Shown here piece after piece: positions 1-6,906 of a DNA stretch of 13,127 nucleotides (its first letter is position 1; every line of letters begins with the position of its first letter). The DNA is from Pseudomonadota bacterium (GTDB taxonomy: Bacteria; Pseudomonadota; Gammaproteobacteria; Steroidobacterales; Steroidobacteraceae): assembly GCA_023457495.1 (NCBI GenBank), contig JAEWLQ010000090.1, forward strand, positions 1 to 13,127, given 5' to 3'. The notes beneath the pieces are model-generated. The model was not told the origin of the DNA. It ran no database searches and saw only the letters and a program-made list of their open reading frames with translations. The position numbers were made by a program, and so were the translations under genes.

Positions 1-200
1 TTGTCTTTTAATAATTTGCGCCGGGGGTTTTTTAAACCCACCACCGCGACGGTGGGCCGCGCGCGCTCGAGCCACGCGCGCACGGGATGATAGGCGTCGA
101 AGAACGGCTTCCAGTAAGGCTCCTCGAACTGATCGCGGGCCATGGCAAGGCCGATGGCGGGGATGTGCGATGTGCCGATGCCGCCGACGATCCGCGCCAC
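1..200 (-). CDS. ligB: Extradiol dioxygenase beta subunit LigB, N-terminal fragment
   Basis: This is the start of a class III extradiol dioxygenase catalytic subunit (protocatechuate 4,5-dioxygenase beta), cut off by the window edge after 66 codons. The GTG start at 200 lies 2 nt after the ligA stop and has a good Shine-Dalgarno (GGAG, complement of 208-211, 7 nt spacing). The peptide begins VARIVGGIGTSHIPAIG, which fits the LigB N-terminus. His12 sits where the first Fe(II) ligand is expected. It continues with a family-like stretch around PYWKPFFDAYHPVRAWL (residues 29-44) and a VAVV strand (51-54). The expected YNDH-type motif carrying the second iron ligand should follow, but the sequence becomes AT-rich and reads GLKNPRRKLLKD, probably because of base errors at a contig end. 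A substrate other than protocatechuate (gallate, 3-O-methylgallate) is possible; subunit order and the split genes favour LigAB. Confidence 0.75.
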   Translation of the reverse strand, partial: MARIVGGIGTSHIPAIGLAMARDQFEEPYWKPFFDAYHPVRAWLERARPTVAVVGLKNPRRKLLKD

Positions 201-202
201 GA

Positions 203-544
203 TCAGGCTCCCGCCGCGAGTAGTTTGGCGCGGAACGCCTCGACCGAGACACCGGTCTGCTGCGCGCCGATGTCCTGCACATTGAGGCCGAATATCCCGG
301 CCAGCTTGGCGAGGTAATAGATGTTGCCGCCGGCGGCGATCATCGCGAGCACGTCCCGCGCGCGAACCGCGGCGCGTTGCTCCGCGTCGAGGCCGTACCT
401 GTGGCAATACTCCTCCTCGTCGCGCAGGAAGGCGACGCGATTGGCCGCGTCGTTGAACGAGAAGCACATCTTGTTGAGCGCGTAACCGCGCTGGGCGGCG
501 CGGCCGTCGAACAGGGTGGTGCCCCAAGGAATCTCATCGTTCAT
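203..544 (-). CDS. ligA: Extradiol dioxygenase alpha subunit LigA
   Basis: This is a 113-residue small subunit of a LigAB-type extradiol dioxygenase. In this family LigA is an all-helical subunit that lids the active site of LigB, which cleaves the catechol-type ring next to the hydroxyls in the cytoplasm. Family features seen are the FDGRAAQRGYALNKMCFSFN segment near the N-terminus, DEEEYCHRYGL in the middle, and AAGGNIYYLAKLAGIFGLN followed by QDIGAQQTG near the C-terminus. I start at the ATG at 544 (MNDEIPWGTT) because it matches the usual LigA N-terminus. An in-frame ATG at 580 would add 12 unconserved residues, and neither has a clear Shine-Dalgarno. ligB follows after 2 nt, so the two are co-translated. 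The neighbouring genes are not aromatic-catabolic, so the rest of the pathway probably lies beyond the left edge. The exact substrate is not determined. Confidence 0.85.
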   Translation of the reverse strand: MNDEIPWGTTLFDGRAAQRGYALNKMCFSFNDAANRVAFLRDEEEYCHRYGLDAEQRAAVRARDVLAMIAAGGNIYYLAKLAGIFGLNVQDIGAQQTGVSVEAFRAKLLAAGA

Positions 545-698
545 GGCCCAAGCTTCGCGAACCGCGCGGGCGGAACGCATTCGTAAGGCTACGTACGAAA
601 ATCCAGACGCCGTTGATGCCTGCCATCAGCGGCGCGAATGGTCCGTGCACGAAGCAGCTCGCGCGCAGCCAGAGCCGCCACGCCGAGCGCGCCCGCAT
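534..698 (-). CDS. Possible 54-aa small protein between the alpha-E gene and ligA
   Basis: This short ORF exactly fills the gap between the alpha-E gene and ligA. Its ATG (698-696) shares a base with the alpha-E stop in a TGATG overlap, a common translational-coupling arrangement, and its stop overlaps the ligA start by 11 nt. It begins MRARSAWRLWLRASCF, with a hydrophobic stretch LMAGINGVWIFV near the middle and an Arg-rich end. Third positions are almost all G/C over the first ~32 codons, then the bias weakens. I recognise no family. It could be a small membrane or regulatory protein, or a chance ORF in GC-rich sequence. Conservation of the peptide in relatives would be needed to accept it. 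Confidence 0.25.
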   Translation of the reverse strand: MRARSAWRLWLRASCFVHGPFAPLMAGINGVWIFVRSLTNAFRPRGSRSLGHER

Positions 699-1723
699 CA
701 GGCCTTGGCCATCTCTCCGAAGGAAAGCGAGCTCTGCCGCTGGGACTGGACCTGGGCCGACATCCGTTGTGCACCGGGCGTCGCGTGCGACGGAAAGTAG
801 TTCTGCGCGATGCCGTCATGCACGTTGATCATGTGCAGCTGGATCTTGTCGATGAGCTCGTGCAGGCCGGGCTGATCGAGCGTCGCGAGCGGCGCGCGAT
901 CGATGAACCTGGCGGCGGCCTCGACGATCTCGAGCACGGCTTCGCTGCGTGGCAGCGGGGTGAGTGAGCTTTCGAGCTGGGAGAGGCAGAACTGGCAGGA
1001 GCGCGGGAACTGGTCGTCGCGCAGCAGGAACTGGAGCACGTCGGTGCGCTTGACGCGCGTGCGCATCCGGAGCCGGTACATTTGATAGCCGGACAGCGAC
1101 TTCAGCACGCTCATCCACTGCACGCTCTCGAAGGGCCGCAGCTCGGGAGTCGCGGCGGGGAGTAGTTGGGCGGAGCGCACGTCGACGATGCGACTGGTCA
1201 TGTCGGCGCGCTCGAGATTGCGACCGAGGATCATGAACGTGTAGGCGTCGTTGCGGTTCATCGTGCCGTCGAGCATGCCTTCGAGGGTCTGCAGCGTGAC
1301 GACGATGCGCTTGAGGAACTCGAAGCGCGTGCGCTTGGCGATGCCGGCGGCGACGTCGCGCGTGAATTCCGCGAAGAACTCGTTGAGCAGCTCCCACGCC
1401 TCGGTGGGCAGGATCTCGCGCAGCGTGCGCGCATTCTCGCGCGCCGCGGCCAGCGACGAGCAGATCGATCCGGGGTTCTGCTTGTCGGCGATCAGGAAGT
1501 TCACGACGTCGCGCTCTTCGCCACGCGAGCCCTTGTCCTTGAACTGGGCGTCGAACTGCGCGCGGTTCCCGGAGATGTCCACCAGCGGCAGCCACCCCGG
1601 CGCGATGCCGCCCGGCAGATCCAGCAGCAGGTTGGTGTTCACCCCGATGATGCGCGCGGTGTTCTCCGCGCGCTCGAGATAACGCGACAGCCAGTAAACG
1701 TTTTCGACAGTGCGTGCGAGCAT
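698..1723 (-). CDS. Alpha-E domain protein (DUF403, COG2307), stand-alone
   Basis: This 341-residue cytoplasmic protein belongs to the alpha-helical alpha-E family, found next to or fused with circularly permuted ATP-grasp ligases. Its biochemical role is unproven; comparative genomics predicts that it partners the ATP-grasp enzyme in peptide or amide synthesis. The N-terminus MLARTVENVYWLSRYLERAENTAR carries the family signature (E-N, Y/W, then R-Y-x-E-R-A-E-N). Other typical segments are GSICSSLAAARENAR and TMNRNDAYTFMILGRNLERADM. The domain fills most of the protein. The last ~29 residues (from HATPGAQ) are a Gln/Ser-rich tail that looks disordered. The ATG at 1723 fits the family start but has no Shine-Dalgarno, and a 29-bp stem-loop lies just upstream. 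The ATP-grasp gene is 92 nt upstream on the same strand, so co-transcription is likely. A second alpha-E domain is fused to the ATP-grasp at 6906-9356. Confidence 0.92.
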   Translation of the reverse strand: MLARTVENVYWLSRYLERAENTARIIGVNTNLLLDLPGGIAPGWLPLVDISGNRAQFDAQFKDKGSRGEERDVVNFLIADKQNPGSICSSLAAARENARTLREILPTEAWELLNEFFAEFTRDVAAGIAKRTRFEFLKRIVVTLQTLEGMLDGTMNRNDAYTFMILGRNLERADMTSRIVDVRSAQLLPAATPELRPFESVQWMSVLKSLSGYQMYRLRMRTRVKRTDVLQFLLRDDQFPRSCQFCLSQLESSLTPLPRSEAVLEIVEAAARFIDRAPLATLDQPGLHELIDKIQLHMINVHDGIAQNYFPSHATPGAQRMSAQVQSQRQSSLSFGEMAKA

Positions 1724-1738
1724 GTAGGTGCTGAGGTA

Positions 1739-1827
1739 GGTGCCGGGTGAGAAAACGCGGAGTTAGCCCGGCGCTCGTGGTTGTTCGATGACGATCATGC
1801 TAACTCCGCGTTTTCTCACCCGGCACC
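1739..1827. repeat. Perfect 29-bp inverted repeat between the ATP-grasp and alpha-E genes
   Basis: The arms 1739-1767 and 1799-1827 are exact reverse complements over 29 bp (18 of 29 pairs G-C) with a 31-nt loop. In the minus-strand transcript the 5' arm contains the last codons and TGA (1818-1816) of the ATP-grasp gene plus a GGAG ribosome-binding sequence (1807-1804). The loop opens with an ATG, and the 3' arm ends 15 nt before the alpha-E start. No T-run follows on either strand, so a standard intrinsic terminator is unlikely. A translation-coupled hairpin, a processing or stability element, or a snap-back inverted duplication are all possible. Confidence 0.95.
1763..1798 (-). CDS. Possible 11-aa leader mini-ORF in the hairpin loop
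   Basis: An ATG at the first loop position is followed by 10 codons and TAA, encoding MIVIEQPRAPG. It has a GGAG Shine-Dalgarno with 5-nt spacing, much better than that of the alpha-E gene. It is in frame with alpha-E: after the TAA there are 13 sense codons and then the alpha-E ATG. Ribosomes finishing the ATP-grasp gene or this mini-ORF could therefore reinitiate at alpha-E. Whether the peptide itself matters is unknown. It may also be an accident of the duplication that made the hairpin. Confidence 0.3.
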   Translation of the reverse strand: MIVIEQPRAPG

Positions 1828-3288
1828 CTCCGTATCGACGATCCAGGTGTCCTTGCTGCCGCCGCCCTGGGAGGAGTTCACGACGAGGGAGCCCTTGCGC
1901 AGGGCGACGCGCGTGAGTCCGCCGGTGGTCACCGCAGTCTGCGGGCCCGAGAGGATGAACGGCCGGAGGTCGACGTGCCGGGGTTCGAGCCGATCGTTGA
2001 CCAGCGTCGGCACGGTAGATAGCGTCACGACCGGCTGCGCGATGAAGCTGCGGGGATCCGCCTTCAGCGATTCGGCGAACTTCGCGCGCTCGGACTTGCT
2101 CGACATCGGTCCCATCAGCATGCCGTAACCGCCCGAGCCGTCGACCGGCTTCACGACGAGCTGATCCAGGTGGCCGATCACGTGCGCAAGCTGCTTCTCC
2201 TCGCCGCAGCGCCACGACGGCACGTTCGGCAGGATCGCATCCTCGCCGAGGTAGTACTTGATCATGTCCGGCACGTACGTGTAGACCAGCTTGTCGTCGG
2301 CCACGCCGGCGCCCGGCGCGTTCGCCAGCGCGACCTTGCCGGCGGCCCACGCGCGCATCAGACCCGGCACGCCGAGCGCGGAGTCCTTGCGGAACACTTC
2401 CGGGTCGAGGAAGTCGTCGTCGACGCGCCGGTAGATCACGTCGACGCGCGTCCAGCCGCGCACGGTCTGCATGTACACGCAGTCGTCACTATCTACCGCG
2501 AGATCGCGACCCTCGACCAGCTCGCAGCCCATCTGGCGCGCGAGATAGGCGTGTTCGAAGTACGCCGAATTGTAGATGCCCGGTGTCAGCACCACGACCT
2601 CCGGCCGCGTCTCCTTGCGCGGCGACAGTGCGCTCAACATGTCGTAGAGCTGCGAGGGGTAGTCATCCACCGGCAGGATCGCCGCGCTCTCGAACAGCTC
2701 CGGGAACACGCGCTTCACGACCTGCCGGTTCTCGAGCATGTACGACACGCCCGAGGGCACGCGCAGGTTGTCCTCGAGCACGTACACCGTGCCGTCCTTG
2801 TCGCGGATCAGGTCCGAGCCGCAGATGTGCGCCCACGTGCCGAGTGGTGGTTTGATCCCGCGCACGTTGGCGCGGAAGTTCTTCGAGGTCGCGATGATCG
2901 ACGCCGGCATCAATCCATCGCGGATGAATTTCTGCTCGTGGTAGCAATCATTGATGAAGAGATTCAGCGCCGCGGCGCGCTGGATCAGCCCCGCCTCGAT
3001 CTTCTGCCACTCCTTGCGCGAGATGGTGCGCGGGATGATGTCGAGCGGCCAGGCGCGATCGATCGAGCCGGCTTGCGAGCCGTCTTGCTCGTCATGATAA
3101 ACCGTGAACGTGATGCCCATCGACTTGATCGCGAGCTCGGCGGCCTGCTGCCGCACCGCGATCTCGTTGCCGTCCATCTCCGTGAGATAACGCATGAGCG
3201 CCCGGCCCGCCGCGCGCGCGCCGCCGCCGGGACCCACGAGCTCATCGTGGAAGCCGGGAGAAGGGTATGACGTCCAATCGGTCTTCAT
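1816..3288 (-). CDS. Circularly permuted ATP-grasp type 2 protein (COG2308), stand-alone
   Basis: This is a 490-residue predicted cytoplasmic carboxylate-amine ligase with a circularly permuted ATP-grasp fold (the former DUF404/DUF407 region). The family is predicted to use ATP to form peptide-like amide bonds; substrates are unknown. Features in order: helical N-terminus (1-60), a conserved block around GSDLIRDKDG (157-166) and LEDNLRVPSGVSYMLENR (171-188), LTPGIYNSAYFEHAYLA (234-250), YRRVDDDFLDP (286-296), ALGVPGL (304-310), Lys380-Pro381 with an intact Gly-rich loop GSGGYG (384-389), DLRPF (440-444), and NSSQGGGSKDTW (471-482) near the end. All key motifs are present, so it is likely active. 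I choose the ATG at 3288; an upstream GTG at 3339 would add 17 atypical residues. Its stop lies in a 29-bp inverted repeat before the alpha-E gene. It is divergent from the transglutaminase operon and paralogous to the N-terminal half of the protein at 6906-9356. Confidence 0.93.
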   Translation of the reverse strand: MKTDWTSYPSPGFHDELVGPGGGARAAGRALMRYLTEMDGNEIAVRQQAAELAIKSMGITFTVYHDEQDGSQAGSIDRAWPLDIIPRTISRKEWQKIEAGLIQRAAALNLFINDCYHEQKFIRDGLMPASIIATSKNFRANVRGIKPPLGTWAHICGSDLIRDKDGTVYVLEDNLRVPSGVSYMLENRQVVKRVFPELFESAAILPVDDYPSQLYDMLSALSPRKETRPEVVVLTPGIYNSAYFEHAYLARQMGCELVEGRDLAVDSDDCVYMQTVRGWTRVDVIYRRVDDDFLDPEVFRKDSALGVPGLMRAWAAGKVALANAPGAGVADDKLVYTYVPDMIKYYLGEDAILPNVPSWRCGEEKQLAHVIGHLDQLVVKPVDGSGGYGMLMGPMSSKSERAKFAESLKADPRSFIAQPVVTLSTVPTLVNDRLEPRHVDLRPFILSGPQTAVTTGGLTRVALRKGSLVVNSSQGGGSKDTWIVDTEGAG

Positions 3289-3311
3289 TAATAGAGTGCG
3301 CTTTCGACCCC

Positions 3312-3341
3312 AAAATACCAGAGCCGAAAGGCGACGCACAA
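3312..3341 (-). promoter_or_regulatory. Candidate promoter for the ATP-grasp/alpha-E arm
   Basis: On the minus strand, TATTTT (3317-3312) is preceded by TGG, giving an extended -10 of the TGn type. A TTGTGC -35-like box (3341-3336) stands 18 nt upstream. The -10 lies 23 nt before the chosen ATG at 3288, giving a short leader. The match is moderate. The -35 box overlaps the small dyad at 3335-3350, where a repressor could act. Confidence 0.4.
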
Positions 3342-3350
3342 AAATGTGCG
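3335..3350. promoter_or_regulatory. Small dyad CGCACA-AAAA-TGTGCG in the divergent control region
   Basis: A perfect 6-bp inverted repeat with a 4-nt AAAA centre overlaps the candidate -35 of the minus arm. It may be an operator half-site pair or a small hairpin. A repeat this short can occur by chance; its position is the main argument. Confidence 0.3.
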
Positions 3351-3393
3351 GCGCCCGGAGCGCGTCGCTTCGTCATGGTGCCGATGTCGCGAA

Positions 3394-3419
3394 AATGGCG
3401 CAAATTGGTGCGCGCCATT
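3394..3419. promoter_or_regulatory. Dyad AATGGCGC-N10-GCGCCATT upstream of the transglutaminase operon
   Basis: A perfect 8-bp inverted repeat with a 10-nt spacer (26 bp overall, a size fitting a dimeric helix-turn-helix regulator) ends about 46 nt before the transglutaminase start. It sits in the 177-bp region between the divergent arms and could serve either. I recognise no regulator for it. A TAGAAT hexamer (3457-3462) just before the GTG start is a possible -10 that would give an almost leaderless transcript, but I see no good -35 with it. Confidence 0.35.
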
Positions 3420-3465
3420 GCCCATAGGTGCCGGTCGAGGCTAACAGGACGCTGTGTAGAATGCC

Positions 3466-6400
3466 GTGGTGTCCATCCACGTCGCGCTCAATCACGTAAC
3501 TCACTATCGCTACGACAGGCTCGTCGCGCTCGGGCCACAGGTCATCCGCCTGCGTCCCGCGCCGCATTGCCGCACGCGCATCCTGTCGTATTCGCTCAAG
3601 GCCGAGCCCGGCAAACATTTCATCAACTGGCAGCAGGATCCGCAGGCTAACTACCTTGCGCGGTTCGTCTTCCCGGAGAAGACCAGCGAGTTCCGCGTCG
3701 AGGTGGAGCTCGTCGCCGAGATGGCGGTGCACAACCCGTTCGACTTCTTCCTCGAGCCATACGCCGAGTTCTTCCCCTTCGAGTACCAGGGGGCGGAGAA
3801 GCGCGATCTCGCGCCCTACCTCGTGATGTTCCGTGGCGAGCCGAAGTTCAAGAAGTATCTCTCCGGCATCCGGCGCGAGCGGAAGCGCACGATCGATTTC
3901 CTGGTCGAGCTCAACCTTACGCTCTCGCGCGACATCCGCTACCTCATCCGCATGGAGCCGGGCGTGCAGTCGCCCGAGCAGACCCTGGTCAACGCTTCGG
4001 GCTCCTGCCGCGATTCCGCGTGGTTGCTCGTGCAGCTGCTCAGGCACCTGGGCCTGGCCGCGCGTTTCGTTTCGGGGTACCTGATCCAGCTCACGCCGGA
4101 CATGAAGTCGCTGGACGGTCCGTCGGGCCCGGAGAAGGACTTCACCGATCTGCACGCCTGGTGCGAGGTCTATCTACCGGGAGCCGGCTGGATAGGTCTC
4201 GACCCGACGTCCGGCCTGCTCGCGGGCGAGGGCCACATCCCGCTGGCATGCACGCCCGAGCCCATCGCGGCCGCGCCGGTCTCGGGCGCGGTCGACCCGG
4301 CCGAGGTCGACTTCCAGCATCACATGCGCGTCGAGCGCATCCGCGAGGCGCCACGCGTCACCAAGCCGTACACCGAGGAGCAGTGGACGGCCATCGTGAA
4401 CCTCGGCCACGAGATCGACGCGAAGCTCGCCGCCGACGACGTGCGCCTGACCATGGGAGGCGAGCCCACCTTCGTGTCCGTCGACGATCCCGACGGCGCC
4501 GAATGGAACACCGCGGCGCTCGGTGCAGACAAGCGCCGGCTCGCGGTCGACCTTTACAACCGCCTCAAGCAGAAGTACGCGCCCCAGGGTCTTTCCCACT
4601 TCGGCCAGGGCAAGTGGTATCCCGGCGAGCAATTGCCGCGCTGGTCGCTCAACTGCTTCTGGCGCCGCGACGGCGAGCCGATCTGGCGCAACCCGGCGCT
4701 GCTCGACGCCGAGAAGCAGGATCGCGGCATCACGCCGGCGATCGCCGGCTCGTTCCTCGCCGTCGTTGCCGGAAAGTTGGGCCTGACGGCGCAACACGCC
4801 TTCGCCGCGTACGAGGATGCCTTCTACTACACCTGGCGCGAGCGCCGCCTGCCGTCGAACGTCGATCCGTTCGATTCCCGACTCGACGACGCGCAGGAGC
4901 GCGCGCGCCTCGCGCATGTCTTCGAGCAGGGCCTCAACACCGTGGTGGGGCACGTGTTGCCCATCGCGCGCGATCCGTCCGGTGAGTACTGGCTGTCCGG
5001 TCCGTGGTTTCTGCGGCGCGAGCGCTGCTATCTCGTGCCGGGCGATTCGCCGATCGGCTACCGCCTGCCGCTCGACTCGCAGCCCTGGGTTTCGAAGACG
5101 GACTATCCATACGTCTCCGATCCGGATCCAATGGCGGCGCCGCGCCCACTGCCGGCGCACGCGGAAATCCGCGGTCAGCTACGCACGGGTAGTGAGTCGT
5201 CCGGCGAGGTGGGGATCTTCCTCAACCCCGAGCAGTACCCGCAGATGGGTCCGATGTCCGACCATTCGCGCGCCGACGCGCATGGCGAGCGCGAGCCCGG
5301 CGATGCCGGTTCGGCGGATAAGCGGATGACGGCCGCCCCGGCCAGTTCCCAGGCTCCGGGCATGTTCGAGTCCGCCGCGCAGGTCACCCGCACCGCGATG
5401 TGCGCGGAGCCGCGCAACGGCATCCTGTACATCTTCATGCCGCCGACGGATCGGCTCGAGCACTACCTGGAGCTGGTCGCCGCGATCGAATCCACGGCCG
5501 AGGCGCTTTCGGTGCCGGTCGTGCTCGAAGGATACGAGCCGCCGAAGGATGCGCGTCTCAACTCCTTCCGTGTGACCCCGGATCCGGGCGTCATCGAGGT
5601 CAACATCCATCCGTCGGGCGGCTGGGACGAACTCGTCGAACGCACGACGCACCTCTACGACGCCGCGCGCCAGTGCCGGCTGACTACCGAGAAGTTCATG
5701 CTCGACGGCCGCCACACGGGAACCGGCGGCGGCAATCACTTCGTGCTCGGCGGCGCGACGCCCGCGGACTCGCCCTTCCTGCGACGCCCCGACCTGCTGC
5801 GCAGCCTGCTCGCCTACTGGCACAACCACCCGTCTCTCTCCTATCTATTCAGCGGCCTCTTCATCGGCCCCACCTCGCAGGCGCCACGCGTCGACGAGGC
5901 GCGCAACGATTCGCTCTACGAACTCGAGCTCGCCTTCCGGCAGCTGCCGCCGGTCGGCCAGCGCACGCCGCCGTGGCTGGTCGACCGTCTGTTCCGCAAC
6001 CTGCTGATCGACTCCACGGGCAACACGCACCGCGCCGAGTTCTGCATCGACAAGATGTTCTCGCCGGACGGCAACACCGGTCGCCTTGGATTGCTCGAGA
6101 TGCGTGCCTTCGAGATGCCGCCCCACGAGCGCATGAGCCTGACGCAGCAGTTGCTGCTGCGATCGCTGATCGCGCGGTTCTGGCGCGAACCCTATTTTTC
6201 GAAGGATGGACCGGCGCGCCTCGCGCGCTGGGGCACGGAGCTGCACGACCGCTTCATGTTGCCGTACTTCGTCGAGCGCGATTTCGCCGACGTCATCGCC
6301 GAGCAGAAGGCGGCGGGGCTGCCGCTCGAAGCCGAATGGTTCGCGCCGCACTTCGAATTCCGCTTTCCCAAATTCGGCGATTTCGCGGCGTTCGGCGCGC

Positions 6401-6906
6401 AGGTGGAGTTGCGCCAGGCCCTCGAGCCCTGGCATGTGATGGGCGAGGAGGGCGCGGCCGGCGGCACGGTGCGCTACGTCGATTCTTCCGTCGAACGGCT
6501 GCAGGTGAAAGTCACCGGCCTCGCGCCAGATCGCTACACGTTGACCTGCAATGGTCGACGAATCCCGCTGCGCCCGACGGGCACGGTGGGCGAGTTCGTG
6601 GCCGGCGTGCGGTACAAGGCGTGGGCGCCCGCGTCCTCTCTGCATCCACTCGTCCCATCCCATTCGCCGCTCACGTTCGACCTGCTCGACACGTGGATGA
6701 ACCGCTCGATGGGTGGCGCGCAGTATCACGTCGCGCACCCGGGTGGCCGCAACTACGACACCTTCCCGGTGAACGCCTTCGAGTCCGAGAGTCGCCGACT
6801 CGCGCGATTTGTCAGAATGGGGCATACGCCGGATCGACTCGCGCCAACCTTGGAAACACCGGACCCGGAGTTCCCGTTCACGCTCGATCTGCGTAAAGTC
6901 CAGTGA
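3466..6906 (+). CDS. Transglutaminase-like / DUF2126 putative amidoligase fusion protein
   Basis: This is a 1146-residue two-enzyme protein, of typical length for this fusion, with no signal peptide. Residues ~3-100 form the bacterial transglutaminase-like N-terminal domain. Residues ~160-260 are the papain-like transglutaminase core with a complete triad: Cys181 (SGSCRDSAW), His230 (DLHAWCEVY) and Asp246 (GWIGLDPTSG). From ~residue 315 the DUF2126 region follows; Pfam describes it as a putative amidoligase and it is thought to resemble the glutamine synthetase fold. Visible motifs are MGGEPTFVSVDD (330-341), PGVIEVNIHPSGGW (707-720), DGRHTGTGGGNHFVLGG (747-763) and LEMRAFEMPPH further on. 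A hydrophilic Ala/Ser/Asp-rich stretch (about 594-636) looks like a flexible insert. The transglutaminase domain may cleave or transfer amide bonds and the DUF2126 domain may form them; neither activity is proven here. The start is GTG at 3466 or 3469, without a clear Shine-Dalgarno. The next gene overlaps in a TGATG. Confidence 0.93.
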   Translation: MVSIHVALNHVTHYRYDRLVALGPQVIRLRPAPHCRTRILSYSLKAEPGKHFINWQQDPQANYLARFVFPEKTSEFRVEVELVAEMAVHNPFDFFLEPYAEFFPFEYQGAEKRDLAPYLVMFRGEPKFKKYLSGIRRERKRTIDFLVELNLTLSRDIRYLIRMEPGVQSPEQTLVNASGSCRDSAWLLVQLLRHLGLAARFVSGYLIQLTPDMKSLDGPSGPEKDFTDLHAWCEVYLPGAGWIGLDPTSGLLAGEGHIPLACTPEPIAAAPVSGAVDPAEVDFQHHMRVERIREAPRVTKPYTEEQWTAIVNLGHEIDAKLAADDVRLTMGGEPTFVSVDDPDGAEWNTAALGADKRRLAVDLYNRLKQKYAPQGLSHFGQGKWYPGEQLPRWSLNCFWRRDGEPIWRNPALLDAEKQDRGITPAIAGSFLAVVAGKLGLTAQHAFAAYEDAFYYTWRERRLPSNVDPFDSRLDDAQERARLAHVFEQGLNTVVGHVLPIARDPSGEYWLSGPWFLRRERCYLVPGDSPIGYRLPLDSQPWVSKTDYPYVSDPDPMAAPRPLPAHAEIRGQLRTGSESSGEVGIFLNPEQYPQMGPMSDHSRADAHGEREPGDAGSADKRMTAAPASSQAPGMFESAAQVTRTAMCAEPRNGILYIFMPPTDRLEHYLELVAAIESTAEALSVPVVLEGYEPPKDARLNSFRVTPDPGVIEVNIHPSGGWDELVERTTHLYDAARQCRLTTEKFMLDGRHTGTGGGNHFVLGGATPADSPFLRRPDLLRSLLAYWHNHPSLSYLFSGLFIGPTSQAPRVDEARNDSLYELELAFRQLPPVGQRTPPWLVDRLFRNLLIDSTGNTHRAEFCIDKMFSPDGNTGRLGLLEMRAFEMPPHERMSLTQQLLLRSLIARFWREPYFSKDGPARLARWGTELHDRFMLPYFVERDFADVIAEQKAAGLPLEAEWFAPHFEFRFPKFGDFAAFGAQVELRQALEPWHVMGEEGAAGGTVRYVDSSVERLQVKVTGLAPDRYTLTCNGRRIPLRPTGTVGEFVAGVRYKAWAPASSLHPLVPSHSPLTFDLLDTWMNRSMGGAQYHVAHPGGRNYDTFPVNAFESESRRLARFVRMGHTPDRLAPTLETPDPEFPFTLDLRKVQ

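Noticed and set aside
1166..1750. 194-codon plus-strand frame opposite the alpha-E gene
   Set aside because: It is an antisense shadow of a clear family member.
1739..1827. The 29-bp inverted repeat as an intrinsic terminator or insertion-sequence ends
   Set aside because: No T-run follows on either strand. The 31-nt loop is far too small for a mobile element, and I see no target-site duplication.
2170..3270. Long open frame on the plus strand opposite the stand-alone ATP-grasp gene
   Set aside because: It has Arg/His/Val-rich composition and no recognisable domain. Long antisense frames are expected in GC-rich coding sequence, and the opposite strand matches a known family end to end.
5845..6825. 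Long minus-strand open frame opposite the end of the DUF2126 gene
   Set aside because: Its composition is typical of an antisense shadow, with no motif and no ribosome-binding site.
5400..6896. 498-codon open frame in a second plus-strand frame within the DUF2126 region
   Set aside because: It is Arg/Ala/Pro-rich shadow translation. The overlapping frame carries the conserved DUF2126 motifs.
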